From: DASYDU01 sp050248495
GTDB lineage: Bacteria; Planctomycetota; Planctomycetia; Pirellulales; Lacipirellulaceae
NCBI GenBank assembly: GCA_050248495.1
Contig: JBFWSG010000003.1
Location: 124,001 to 188,000 of the forward strand
Reading direction: 5' to 3'
DNA length: 64,000 nt
In this document: positions 41,993-52,021 of the stretch, in pieces
Layout of the letters: each line of letters starts with the position of its first letter
Numbering within the stretch: position 1 is the stretch's first letter
Translations under genes and position numbers: made by a program
The notes under the pieces: model-generated
The model's database searches: none
Told to the model about the DNA's origin: nothing
Seen by the model: the letters and a program-made list of their open reading frames with translations, nothing else

Positions 41993-42937
41993 ATGCTTCA
42001 ATTCAATCGATTCGGCGCGGCGTTGGCCGTCGCGCTGCTCATTTCTGCGTCCTACGTTTCGAGCGCCAGGGCGGTTTCGTTTACGACGTCCTACACCGAT
42101 GGCGGCAGCTGGAACGCCGTTTACGCACAAGGCTTCAAGGCCAGCATGCTCGCGGCGCCCAACCCGGGGCTCGCGCCGGCAGACATGGTGTCGCTCGATC
42201 GATTTCAATTCTTCAAATCGGGCAACGCAAACATCACGGCCAGCTTTCGGCTGGCGATTGTCAACAACTTCTTCGTAAATCTCGATTCGTTCACGACCGC
42301 GTCTCCGGAACTCGTAGGTCTCTCGACCAACACGATCGCCGGGACGTCGCAATTTGCGACCGGCGAGCCGATCACGTTTGATTTCAACAGCTTGCCGCTG
42401 GTCTATGGCGACGGCGAAGATTCGTCGGACAATAACTACGCGGCGATTTTCGTCACCGAAGGAGCGGGCGGAGCTCTCACGCCGCAACTGGTGCCCGTGC
42501 TGATCGCTGACTACGTGGAGAACCCGGTCGGTTCGGGAACCTACGTGCCTGAGTCGGACTACGGCGACGCGACCACCAACTACTTTCTGGGAACGAGCAA
42601 TTTCATCAGCGGCACCGCCGGATCAGGTCGATATCTTGCCACGTTCAATATGTATTATGCAGACGCAAACTTTGTCGCCAGCTTCAATCTGGCGGACGCC
42701 GGGCTGACGGGCGACTTCAACCACGACATGAAAGTCGATGCCGCCGACTACACGGTTTGGCGCGACGGATTGGGCGGCGAATTCGACGAACAGGACTATA
42801 CTGACTGGAAGAATAATTTCGGCGCGACGGGCAGTGGAGCGCTCGCCGCGGCGGCCGTGCCCGAGCCTTGCACGCTAGGGCTGCTCGTTGGACCCTTTGG
42901 TTTCCTGTTGGGACAATCTCGCCGTCGCGACCGGTAA
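41993..42937 (+). CDS. Secreted PEP-CTERM protein with dockerin-like repeat
   Basis: The 314-residue protein starts at 41993 with GTGAGGAG upstream. A signal peptide precedes SYTDGGSWNAVYAQGF, which matches the previous gene, so the two arose by tandem duplication. This copy has a dockerin-like repeat, DFNHDMKVDAADYTVWRDG, before the VPEPC tail and RRRDR. No catalytic residues are recognised. Location next to DUF1559 and GH53 genes suggests a common extracellular polysaccharide function. Confidence 0.75.
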   Translation: MLQFNRFGAALAVALLISASYVSSARAVSFTTSYTDGGSWNAVYAQGFKASMLAAPNPGLAPADMVSLDRFQFFKSGNANITASFRLAIVNNFFVNLDSFTTASPELVGLSTNTIAGTSQFATGEPITFDFNSLPLVYGDGEDSSDNNYAAIFVTEGAGGALTPQLVPVLIADYVENPVGSGTYVPESDYGDATTNYFLGTSNFISGTAGSGRYLATFNMYYADANFVASFNLADAGLTGDFNHDMKVDAADYTVWRDGLGGEFDEQDYTDWKNNFGATGSGALAAAAVPEPCTLGLLVGPFGFLLGQSRRRDR

Positions 42938-42987
42938 CCGCGGCGAATTGCGAACCGAGGCATACGCACGATAAGAGCATACTCACG

Positions 42988-44016
42988 ATGAGAGCAAACC
43001 TTCGTCGCCCGCGAACGGCATTTACGCTCGTCGAGCTGCTGGTCGTGATCGCGATCATCGGCATCCTGGTGGCGCTGCTCTTGCCGGCGATCCAGGCAGC
43101 GCGCGAAGCCGCGCGGCGTACTCAGTGTCAGAATCAGCTCCGCCAACTGGGGCTCGCCTGCCACAACTTCGAAGGCAGCAAGAAGCGTTTTCCGCCGTCG
43201 GTTGATGGCTCGGCTTTCAGCTACCTGGCGGTCGTTTCGCCCTACATCGAAAATCAGACAGTCTACGATTTGATCGATTTCACGGTCCGCTATACGGATC
43301 AAAAGAACTTGCCGCTTCGCGAAGTCACCTTGCCGCTCGCCCGCTGCCCGACACAGGACGCCCGCGAGCCGACGAAGATGTACGACGTGGGCCTCGGCAC
43401 GACCTACCAAATCGAAGAAAACAGTCTCCGCGCCCACTACTACGCCGTGAGCGGCGGCAAGCTGGACGCCACCTGCCCCGGCAAGAATCCATTCGAGACG
43501 ACTTCCTGCGGCATCGAAAAGGCAAAGCGGGGCGGACACGCCACGAATGGAATGATGTATCCCTTCAGCAAGGTCCGCCACGACCAGGTCACCGACGGCA
43601 CCAGCAAGACGTTTCTCCTGGGTGAGAATTCCTGGGACTTCTGGACGTGGAACGGCAACCCGACGAGCGACGACATCGCCATCGGTCCCTGGTACGCCGG
43701 CGGCGAACACTTCGGCGGCAGCTTTGACGATGAAGAGCGACTCCGTTGGGAAATGGGCACCACCGGCAACGGCGTCTGGGCGCACAACAGCGCTCAGATT
43801 CGCTACGGCATCCGCGAGATTCTCTACGCCGCCGCCGACAATCTGCCCACCGCCATGCGGCAGCGCAACGACATTCCGTTCGGCAGCAAACATCCGGGCG
43901 GCACGCATTTTTGCCTGGCCGACGGATCGGTACATTTCGTCCGCGAAGAGACCGACGTCAACATCCTCCGCGCATTGGCCGGACGGTACGACGCGATTCA
44001 GGCGAATTTGGAATAA
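42988..44016 (+). CDS. DUF1559 prepilin-like protein
   Basis: The 342-residue protein begins with a type IV prepilin signal, RTAFTLVELLVVIAIIGIL, cut before the Phe by prepilin peptidase. The DUF1559 body follows (QCQNQLRQLGLACHNFEGS, then GTSKTFLLGENSW), ending in HPGGTHFCLADGSVHFV. This family is enlarged in planctomycetes and often lies beside carbohydrate or sulfatase loci. It may form pilin-like or pseudopilin fibres involved in uptake. The ATG lies 50 bases after the previous gene. Confidence 0.85.
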   Translation: MRANLRRPRTAFTLVELLVVIAIIGILVALLLPAIQAAREAARRTQCQNQLRQLGLACHNFEGSKKRFPPSVDGSAFSYLAVVSPYIENQTVYDLIDFTVRYTDQKNLPLREVTLPLARCPTQDAREPTKMYDVGLGTTYQIEENSLRAHYYAVSGGKLDATCPGKNPFETTSCGIEKAKRGGHATNGMMYPFSKVRHDQVTDGTSKTFLLGENSWDFWTWNGNPTSDDIAIGPWYAGGEHFGGSFDDEERLRWEMGTTGNGVWAHNSAQIRYGIREILYAAADNLPTAMRQRNDIPFGSKHPGGTHFCLADGSVHFVREETDVNILRALAGRYDAIQANLE

Positions 44017-44079
44017 GACAGGCACAGACATCGACAAAGACGCAGGCGATTCACTCTCAGGCGCGGCCGCACCACCTCT

Positions 44080-45174
44080 ATGCTCATGCAGTTCCGACGT
44101 CGCGCGTGCATCTTTGTCTTGTGCTTGAGCGCCGTGTCTTCGGTGTCGCACGCCCGCGCGGACGACTATGCCGTCGGCGCCGATCTCTCGTTCCTCGCCG
44201 ACGTGGAGTCACAAGGCAAGGTATTCAAGGACCGCGGCGAGGCGAAGCCGGGCCTCGCGATTTTCCGCGATCACGGCTACAACTGGATCCGCCTGCGGCT
44301 GTTCCACTCGCCCACGGATTTGCCGAACGACCTGGACTACACGATCGCGCTGGCCAAAGCCGCCAAAGAGCGCGGTTACAAGTTCCTGCTCAACTACCAT
44401 TATTCCGATACCTGGGCCGATCCCGAGAAGCAATTCATCCCGCGCGCATGGCGTGATTTCAATCACGACGAGCTTCAGCAGGCCGTTTTCGAGTACACGC
44501 GCGATTCGCTCGCCGCCTTTCGCGATGCCGGCGCGATGCCCGACATGGTGCAAATCGGCAATGAGGTGATCGGCGGCATGCTCTGGCCCGACGGCAAGCT
44601 GCCGCGGAACTGGGCCAATTTCTCCGATTTGGTGAAGGCGGGCGTGCGCGGCGTCGACGCGGCCATCGTCGATCGAGAAGGACGCCAGATCGCCCAGCGG
44701 CCGCGGATCATGATTCACATCGACCGCGGCGGCGACCGTGGCGCGACGGAGCATTTTCTCAACCAGTGCCGCAAGTATGGCATCGAGTACGACGTAATCG
44801 GGCAGTCGTACTACCCCTGGTGGCACGGCAGCCTCGATAACCTGAGCGACAACCTGGCCTTCATGGCGAGCGAATACGACAAGGACATCATCCTGGTCGA
44901 AGTCGCGTACAACTGGCGTCGCGGCGAGTACCGCGACAAGCCGGGCCCGTTTCCGGAGACTCCGGCCGGACAGCGGCAATTCTTGGCCGAAGTCGACGCC
45001 ATCGTCCGCGCGACGCCCGGCGGACACGGCAAAGGCATCTTCTGGTGGGAGCCTGCCGTCGCTCCTGGACCGATCGCCGGCCGTGGCATGTTCGACGATG
45101 ACGGCAACGCGCTGCCGGTGCTCACCGTGTTCGACAAACCGATCCACATTGCTAGCCCCGCTGCGGGCGAGTGA
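44080..45174 (+). CDS. GH53 endo-beta-1,4-galactanase, second copy
   Basis: The 364-residue enzyme has a signal peptide and one GH53 barrel. Acid/base Glu162 is in QIGNEV and nucleophile Glu274 in ILVEVAY. It differs from the first copy in lacking the dockerin-like and PEP-CTERM parts, so it is probably periplasmic or free. It would release galactose oligomers from beta-1,4-galactan. It is 63 bases after the DUF1559 gene and probably in the same unit. Confidence 0.85.
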   Translation: MLMQFRRRACIFVLCLSAVSSVSHARADDYAVGADLSFLADVESQGKVFKDRGEAKPGLAIFRDHGYNWIRLRLFHSPTDLPNDLDYTIALAKAAKERGYKFLLNYHYSDTWADPEKQFIPRAWRDFNHDELQQAVFEYTRDSLAAFRDAGAMPDMVQIGNEVIGGMLWPDGKLPRNWANFSDLVKAGVRGVDAAIVDREGRQIAQRPRIMIHIDRGGDRGATEHFLNQCRKYGIEYDVIGQSYYPWWHGSLDNLSDNLAFMASEYDKDIILVEVAYNWRRGEYRDKPGPFPETPAGQRQFLAEVDAIVRATPGGHGKGIFWWEPAVAPGPIAGRGMFDDDGNALPVLTVFDKPIHIASPAAGE

Positions 45175-45306
45175 TCGGTAGCGGCCCCGCTGCTGGCAAT
45201 GCGCGCAGGCGTTTTGCGAGTGATTCTGCACGATCCGCGCGGCCGATAGTCGATGTAGCACTATTCTCGTTTGCTCCGATCGGACGCTCGCACGCAGGTC
45301 ACTGTC

Positions 45307-46647
45307 ATGGTTCGCCGGTTCTCGATCGCGCTCGCATGCTGCGCCGTGGCCACGGTGACGCTTGCGGTGCGCGCTGCCGAACCTCACCGCCTGCCTGCGC
45401 CCGTACAGCCGGCGACGTTCGAGCGGATTGCGTGCGAGCCGCTGCCGCCGCCCGCGTTCGGCGGGGCCGTGGAAGACGGCGTGCTGACGCTGGCCGTCGC
45501 CGAATCGCAGGCCCTTGCGTCTCATCCCGCGATGATCCAGGCCGACGCGCTGGTCCGCGCTGCCCGCGGCCAGTGGCTGCAAGTGGGGCTGCGTCCCAAC
45601 CCGCAAGTTGGCTACGTGGGCAATGAAATCGGCGACGAAGGCCGCGCCGGCATGCAGGGGGCTTACATTAGCCAGGAATTTGTCACCGCCGGAAAATTGG
45701 GTCTGAGCCGCGCCGCGGCGCTGCGCCAGGTGTCCGCGGCGGAACAGCGCCTCGAGCAGACTCGCCGCCAGGTGGTTACCAGTGTCCGCATCTTCTTCTA
45801 CGAGGCCCTTTCCGCCGAACGTTCCGTCGCGCTGGCCGATATCTTGCGTCAGGTGGCCGGCCAAGCGTTGCAGGCCTCCGAACTCCGGCTCAAAGCGCTC
45901 GAAGGCACCCAAGCCGCGGTGCTGCAAAGCCAGGTCGAATCGGAAACCACCCAATTGTTAGTGGTCGACGCCACAAACCGCCGCGATTCCGCCCGCCGCC
46001 GACTGGCCTCGATTACCGGCCGCCCCGAATCGGATACGCCGCCATTAGAAGACATTTTTGCGACGTCGTTACCGACGCTCGACTGGGAGACGACCCGCGC
46101 CCGCCTGCTTGCAGACAGTCCTGAGCTCGCGAAGCTGCGATTCAAAGTGGACAGCGCCCGCTGGGCAGTGGACCGCGCCGTCGCTCAGCGGATCCCAAAC
46201 GTGATGGTCATGTCGGGCGCCCAATACGACAATGCCACCGAGTTTGCGATGGCCAATGTCCAGGTTTCGATGCCTGTGCCGCTGTTCAATCGCAACCAGG
46301 GCGGTATCGTCACGGCGAACGGCCAGTTGGTGGCGGCCCAATCGGCCCTTGAAGCCCGGGAATTGGCATTGTCGCAGGAACTCGCGGCCGCGATGGCCGA
46401 ATACAACACCGCCTGCCGCCGCGTCGCCAAATACAACGAATCGATCCTGCCTGCCGCCCGGCAGTCGTTGGACCTGGTTTCGAAGGCGTACGAACAGGGC
46501 GAACTGGAATACCTCGATATCCTGGCCATCCAACGGACCTACACTGAGCGCAACCTCGACTACCTCCGCAATCTCGAATCCGCCTGGAAAAAATGGGCCG
46601 AAATCGACGGATTGCTGGTCGGACCGCTGATGAACGGCGACAAGTGA
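45307..46647 (+). CDS. TolC-family outer membrane efflux protein
   Basis: The 446-residue protein has a signal peptide and the two repeated helical hairpins of TolC/CusC, with LRPNPQVGYVGNEIG near the start and YEQGELEYLDILAIQRTY near the end. It should form an outer membrane channel. The fusion and inner membrane pump partners are not encoded in this window. The octahaem cytochrome gene is 106 bases downstream, which may be a coincidence or a shared function. The start at 45307 is chosen because the signal begins there. Confidence 0.83.
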   Translation: MVRRFSIALACCAVATVTLAVRAAEPHRLPAPVQPATFERIACEPLPPPAFGGAVEDGVLTLAVAESQALASHPAMIQADALVRAARGQWLQVGLRPNPQVGYVGNEIGDEGRAGMQGAYISQEFVTAGKLGLSRAAALRQVSAAEQRLEQTRRQVVTSVRIFFYEALSAERSVALADILRQVAGQALQASELRLKALEGTQAAVLQSQVESETTQLLVVDATNRRDSARRRLASITGRPESDTPPLEDIFATSLPTLDWETTRARLLADSPELAKLRFKVDSARWAVDRAVAQRIPNVMVMSGAQYDNATEFAMANVQVSMPVPLFNRNQGGIVTANGQLVAAQSALEARELALSQELAAAMAEYNTACRRVAKYNESILPAARQSLDLVSKAYEQGELEYLDILAIQRTYTERNLDYLRNLESAWKKWAEIDGLLVGPLMNGDK

Positions 46648-46753
46648 CGCCAGCCTCGAATTCCGAGCGGTTGCCAACTTTCTTTTCCGCGACCACACTG
46701 AAGCTGTCGAAACCTCCTCTCGTATTGGAATCTCGCTTCGTCGGAACGCATTC

Positions 46754-48991
46754 ATGGCGCGGCAACTTGCCTATGCAATTCTCGCCGCGCTCGCACTGAC
46801 CGCGATCGGGGCGGCGGCCTACGACTGGTACACGCCGCTGCCCAGCGACTCGGTCCGCTCCGCCACGTATGTCGGCGGCCAAACCTGCGCGAAGTGCCAC
46901 CAGGGCGAGTTTCAGCTCTGGCATGGCTCGCACCACGACCGCGCCATGGAAGTCGCCACCGAGGAGTCGGTGCTTGGCGACTTCAACGACGCTGAATTTG
47001 AGCGGCTTGGCGTCACGACCAAATTCTTCCGCCGCGACGGCAAGTTTATGGTCAACACCGAGGGTCCTGACGGTGAAAATCACGACTACGAAATCAAGTA
47101 CACCTTCGGAATCGATCCGCTGCAGCAGTACATGGTCGAGTTTCCGGATGGACGCGTGCAGGTCCTCCGCGTCTCTTGGGACACGAACCGCAAGCGCTGG
47201 TTCGAAGTGACTCCGCCCGACGTGCCGAACGAGCGCCTGCTGCCGGGAGATCCGCTCCACTGGACCGGTGTCGCCCAGAATTGGAACACCACCTGCGCCG
47301 AGTGCCACTCCACGAACCTCGAGAAGAATTACGACCTCGTCACGGATACGTATAAAACGACGTTCTCCGAGATCGACGTCAGCTGCGAAGAGTGCCACGG
47401 CCCAGGGAGCGTACACGTCGAGCTCGCCAATCGCTGGTCGCCCCTTTGGGACCGCAATGTCGGATACGGCCTGTCGAATCTCAAAACCGTGGCCAATACG
47501 GCGCAGATCGAGACCTGCGCCAAATGCCACTCGCGCCGTCACGCGCTTCATGCCGATTTCCGGCCCGGCAGGCCGCTGCTCGACTACTACGAACCGACCG
47601 TGCTCTCGCCCGGCCTCTACCATCCCGACGGCCAGATTCTCGACGAGGTTTACGAGTACAGCTCGTTCCTCGAGAGCAAGATGCACGCCAATCGCGTCCG
47701 CTGCAGCGACTGCCACGACCCGCACTCGCTAAAGCTCAAGTTTTCCGGCAACAAGTTGTGCACGCAGTGCCACATCGCCGGTAAGTACGACACGCCCACG
47801 CATCATCATCATCCGGCCGAGTCGGCCGGTGCCTCGTGTATCGCCTGCCACATGGGCACGCAAATGTATATGGTCGTCGACGAGCGGCACGACCACAGCT
47901 TTCGCGTCCCGCGGCCTGATTTGACCGTCGAGTTCGGCGTTCCGAACACGTGCAACAAGTGCCATAACCTGCCGCACGAAACTCCAGAATGGGCGGCCGA
48001 AACCGTGAGGAAATGGTACGGCGACAAGCGGCCGGATGATCCGCATTGGGGACCGGCGTTCGCGGCCGCCAGCCGTGGCGCGCCGGAGGGAGAGAAGCTG
48101 CTGCAGGCGCTGATGTTCCGCCCAGCGACACCGTCGATCGTCAAGGCTACGGCGCTGAGCCTCTCGAACCAGTATCAGACACCCGACATTGCGGAGCTGC
48201 AAGAGCGGGCGCTCGACGACGACGACCCGCTGGTCCGTGCGACGGCCGTCGGCGTGCTCTTACCCACGGAGCCTATCTCACATTTCTTCTCGCTCCTCGG
48301 AGAGCGGCTCACGGATCGCAGCCGCGCGGTGCGGATCGCTGCCGCACGTCGCCTCGCCTCGGTGCCGCGGGCGAACATCGACCCCAGTTACCATGCAGCG
48401 CTCGATCGCGCGCTGGATGAGTATCGCAGCGCCCAGCAGTTGAATCTCGAACGCGCCGCGCCCCACATCAATCTGGGGATGCTCGCCCGTGACGAAGGCA
48501 ACTTTGACGAAGCCGAGAAGGAGCTCCGCACGGCAATCCGCCTCGAGCCGCAGCTCACCGGCCCGCGTTCCGAGCTGGCGAGCCTCTTGATGCGCGAGAA
48601 CCCGAACAACGAAGAAATCTCGGAGCTTCGCGCGGGCGAAGCGGACAACCTCGACCGCGACTCGAAACTCCTGCCCGACAACGCCGTCGTCTTTTACCGT
48701 CTCGGCCTGTTGCGCTACCTGCTTGGCGAATACACGGCCGCCGCGCGGGCGATGAACCGCGCCTGCGAGCTGGTCCCGTCGAACTTCGACTATCGCATGA
48801 CCTTGGCGCTCCTGCATGAAAAATGGTACGAGCGCGATGGCGACCAGGCCCAGTACGACGCGGCGGTTGCCGCGCTCGACGCGATGTCGCAGCTGCGGCC
48901 AAAGGATCCCCGCACCGAGCAGATCCGCGCGCGACTGACCACCACGCGCCAGGCGAAAGAAGCGGCAATTCGTCCGCCATCGGCGCCGTAG
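46754..48991 (+). CDS. Octahaem cytochrome c with HEAT/TPR-like C-terminal repeats
   Basis: The 745-residue protein has one N-terminal membrane or signal helix and eight CXXCH sites: CAKCH, CAECH, CEECH, CAKCH, CSDCH, CTQCH, CIACH and CNKCH. From about residue 455 it changes to HEAT-like (LSLSNQYQTPDIAELQERAL) and TPR-like repeats (HINLGMLARDEGNFDEAEKEL). It is a periplasmic multihaem electron carrier or scaffold, similar to cytochromes of unknown partner in planctomycetes. No haem with a Lys-type catalytic ligand (CXXCK) is seen. Confidence 0.85.
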   Translation: MARQLAYAILAALALTAIGAAAYDWYTPLPSDSVRSATYVGGQTCAKCHQGEFQLWHGSHHDRAMEVATEESVLGDFNDAEFERLGVTTKFFRRDGKFMVNTEGPDGENHDYEIKYTFGIDPLQQYMVEFPDGRVQVLRVSWDTNRKRWFEVTPPDVPNERLLPGDPLHWTGVAQNWNTTCAECHSTNLEKNYDLVTDTYKTTFSEIDVSCEECHGPGSVHVELANRWSPLWDRNVGYGLSNLKTVANTAQIETCAKCHSRRHALHADFRPGRPLLDYYEPTVLSPGLYHPDGQILDEVYEYSSFLESKMHANRVRCSDCHDPHSLKLKFSGNKLCTQCHIAGKYDTPTHHHHPAESAGASCIACHMGTQMYMVVDERHDHSFRVPRPDLTVEFGVPNTCNKCHNLPHETPEWAAETVRKWYGDKRPDDPHWGPAFAAASRGAPEGEKLLQALMFRPATPSIVKATALSLSNQYQTPDIAELQERALDDDDPLVRATAVGVLLPTEPISHFFSLLGERLTDRSRAVRIAAARRLASVPRANIDPSYHAALDRALDEYRSAQQLNLERAAPHINLGMLARDEGNFDEAEKELRTAIRLEPQLTGPRSELASLLMRENPNNEEISELRAGEADNLDRDSKLLPDNAVVFYRLGLLRYLLGEYTAAARAMNRACELVPSNFDYRMTLALLHEKWYERDGDQAQYDAAVAALDAMSQLRPKDPRTEQIRARLTTTRQAKEAAIRPPSAP

Positions 48992-49135
48992 CTTCGCCAG
49001 CAACGCTATCGCGGCGGCGTCGTTTCCTGCGAGTCTGCCCCTCTCGATCAAGCCCCCGCGCGCCACACGCCGATAAGCGCTTAGGGTCCCTGCGCTCGCC
49101 GCAGCGATCCTCTCGTCTTGAAGGGGGTACCGCGA

Positions 49136-49663
49136 ATGTTCTCCGCCGTTTTGCGTCCGCTGCGCCGGATCGTGCAAGCTCTCCTGGCTCACGACGCCTC
49201 GAATCAGCTGGCGCTCGGCTTTGCTTTGGGCATGGTGCTGGGGCTGATGCCCAAGGGGAACTTGATCGCGGTCTCGCTGTTCGTGCTGCTGTTTTCGCTG
49301 CGGGTCAACAAAGGCGTGTCGCTGCTGGCGGCCTTCGCGTTTTCGTGGATCGGACCTGCGCTCGACCCGTTCGCCGACAAGCTTGGCGCCAACATCCTCT
49401 CTGCCGGCGCGCTGCAGTCGACCTATGCGACGCTGTTCCAGATGCCGCTCGGTCCATGGTTCGAATTCAACAATACCGTGGTCGTTGGTTCGCTCGTCAT
49501 CGGCCTGTGGGCGTTTTACCCAGCCTATTGGTTCAGCTATCAGGGCTTTGCCTGGCGGAGCCGGCGGCGCCACGAAGCAGCCGCGGCCCGCTTCCGCGTG
49601 ATCGATCCTTTTGACGTCGACGGCCACGGCCACAAGGGACCCTTTGATCGGAGGGCCGCCTGA
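49136..49663 (+). CDS. TIGR03546 family membrane protein
   Basis: The 175-residue protein has several hydrophobic helices, with ALGFALGMVLGLMPKGNLIAV in the first half and FNNTVVVGSLVIGLWAFYP later. It belongs to the family that pairs with TIGR03545. The start at 49136 is supported by a purine-rich GGGGG upstream. The function is unknown, and overlap with the next gene indicates coupled translation. Confidence 0.8.
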   Translation: MFSAVLRPLRRIVQALLAHDASNQLALGFALGMVLGLMPKGNLIAVSLFVLLFSLRVNKGVSLLAAFAFSWIGPALDPFADKLGANILSAGALQSTYATLFQMPLGPWFEFNNTVVVGSLVIGLWAFYPAYWFSYQGFAWRSRRRHEAAAARFRVIDPFDVDGHGHKGPFDRRAA

Positions 49664-51438
49664 TGGAACGCGGTTCCGGCGCCATCGGTTGGCGGCACGT
49701 GCTGCCTTGGACCCTGGGGTTCCTCGGCTTGTTCGCCGTTGCCCATTTCGTCCTCGCGTGGGCGATCCAACGCGAAGTCGTCGACGCCGGCCAGCGGCGG
49801 GTAGGCTCGCGCGTCGAAATCGGCGACACCCGCGTGACGCTCGTCGGCAGCCGCGCGTCGCTCAGCGATATCCGCGTTGCCAATCCGCTCGCACCGATGC
49901 GCAACCTGATCGAAGCGGATCAGTGCTTCGTACAGCTCGATTCGGCGGCTTTGCTCCGCAAACAGGCAGTCGTTCGCTACGGAGTCGTTAGCGGCATTCG
50001 CTTCGGGACGACGCGCGACACGAGCGGCGAATTACCCAATGTCGACCTAATTGGCGAATCAAACGACGACGACTGGCTCGATGAGTCGTCTGCCAAACAG
50101 GCACAGGAATGGCTCGACCGGCTCCACCAGCGCTTCGACCGGTCATTGGTCGATCAGCTGGAGTCGATCCGCCTGGCGGACGAGCTGCTCGCCCGCTGGC
50201 CCGACCAGTCGGCCGCGCTCGAAAGCCGCATCGCCGAGCTCCGCAACCGTACCAGCGAATTTCACACGCAAGTCCGCGACGCACAGGAGAACCCGCTCCG
50301 ACACGTGGAGTTCTTGAAGCATCTGCCGCGCGAGATCAGCAGGATTCGCGAGCAGGTGGCGTCGCTCAGCGGCATCATCACCGAGTTGCCGAGCCTGGCG
50401 GAAGAGGATCGCAAGGCGATCGTTGCCGCCCGGGCCCACGACGAAAAGCTTCTCCACGAAGAGCTCCAATTCGAGTCGATCGATCCCAACGTCCTCTCGG
50501 CTTACCTGCTGCAGAAACAGCTCAATGGGCCGCTCGCCGACGTGGTGGGGTGGCTGCGCGTGATTCGCCGCATCGTGCCCGCTGAACCAAAGACCGTCAG
50601 CCAGCGGCGGCATCGGGGCCGCGAGATCATCTTTACAGGCTGCCATCGTCAACCGGATCTGTTGATCCAGCAGCTGCAGCTTGCCGGGTCCGCAAACTTC
50701 GCGGGCGCACCGCTCGATTTCACGGGTACGCTGGTCGACGTCACGGATGAACCGGCCCGACACGACCGGCCGATTCGACTCCGCCTCAAAACGCAAGGCT
50801 CGATGCCGCTCGAAATCGCGGCGACGATTGACCGCACGCAGAAAGTTGCCCGCGATCAGCTTTGCATCGACTGCGGCAGCCTCAAGCTGCCCACGCTCAG
50901 TCTGGGCGGCTCCAAGAAGTTTCGACTGTCGCTATCGCCCACGACCGCCACGTTGAAAGTGCGCATCACGCTCGATGGCGATCAGCTCTCTGGCAGCGTC
51001 GAGCTCTCGCAGCGACAAGTGCAGATCACGCCCACAGTCGGCCGGCAGCTGGCCCGGCATCACTTCGACGCGGAGCTCGCCGCAGCGCTCGCTAAAATCG
51101 ACACTGCCACGACGCGGATTTCGCTGGGCGGCACGCTCGACGGACCGACCTGCGACGTCCACTCGAATCTCGGTCCGGCTGTTGCCGCGGCCTTTGAAAG
51201 GGCCCTGGCCGCCGCCGCCGCCAACTACACGCAACAGCTTCTCGCCGAGTCGCACAGCAGAGTCGACGAGCGGCTCGCGCTGCTCGACCAGCAAATTGCC
51301 GACGCTCAGACTGCGCTCGAACCGCAACTCGCCGATACGGTCGACAACCTCGACCAGCTCGCCAAGAAAACGAACGGCGAGCGTCTCTCAGTCGACCAGC
51401 TCGGCCGCCGCCTGCCGGACGACTCGCTCTTCCGCTAG
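49663..51438 (+). CDS. TIGR03545 family protein
   Basis: The 591-residue protein has one N-terminal membrane helix (about 14-34), then an AsmA-like beta-rich N-terminal part (VEIGDTRVTLVGSRASLSDI), a long helical coiled-coil segment (about 130-250), and a C-terminal beta-rich and helical tail. Its ATG shares a base with the stop of the TIGR03546 gene. AsmA-related proteins act in lipid or envelope transport, which is only a weak inference here. No catalytic motif is seen. Confidence 0.8.
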   Translation: MERGSGAIGWRHVLPWTLGFLGLFAVAHFVLAWAIQREVVDAGQRRVGSRVEIGDTRVTLVGSRASLSDIRVANPLAPMRNLIEADQCFVQLDSAALLRKQAVVRYGVVSGIRFGTTRDTSGELPNVDLIGESNDDDWLDESSAKQAQEWLDRLHQRFDRSLVDQLESIRLADELLARWPDQSAALESRIAELRNRTSEFHTQVRDAQENPLRHVEFLKHLPREISRIREQVASLSGIITELPSLAEEDRKAIVAARAHDEKLLHEELQFESIDPNVLSAYLLQKQLNGPLADVVGWLRVIRRIVPAEPKTVSQRRHRGREIIFTGCHRQPDLLIQQLQLAGSANFAGAPLDFTGTLVDVTDEPARHDRPIRLRLKTQGSMPLEIAATIDRTQKVARDQLCIDCGSLKLPTLSLGGSKKFRLSLSPTTATLKVRITLDGDQLSGSVELSQRQVQITPTVGRQLARHHFDAELAAALAKIDTATTRISLGGTLDGPTCDVHSNLGPAVAAAFERALAAAAANYTQQLLAESHSRVDERLALLDQQIADAQTALEPQLADTVDNLDQLAKKTNGERLSVDQLGRRLPDDSLFR

Positions 51439-51521
51439 CGCTACCGCAGTTTAACCGCGACGCGCCGGTCGTCCCAAGCGACCGCAGCGGAGCGCGCTTG
51501 CTTGTCTTTTATAGTCGTCTC

Positions 51522-51917
<396 letters not shown>

Positions 51918-52021
51918 GAGACATTACAAGTATACGCAATTTACCCCGCAGAAATCAGACACGCTGTCGCGGCCGAAGTAATGATATAATAGTCATGTTT
52001 CACGCCAGGAGGTTCGCCCCG

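Noticed and set aside
44209..45954. Minus-strand frame of 581 codons
   Set aside because: It runs opposite the GH53 and TolC genes; the His/Arg-rich translation is typical of antisense frames.
46310..47725. Minus-strand frame of 471 codons
   Set aside because: It lies opposite the TolC and octahaem genes with no recognisable motif.
48278..49633. Minus-strand frame of 451 codons
   Set aside because: It is a shadow of the octahaem and TIGR03546 genes.
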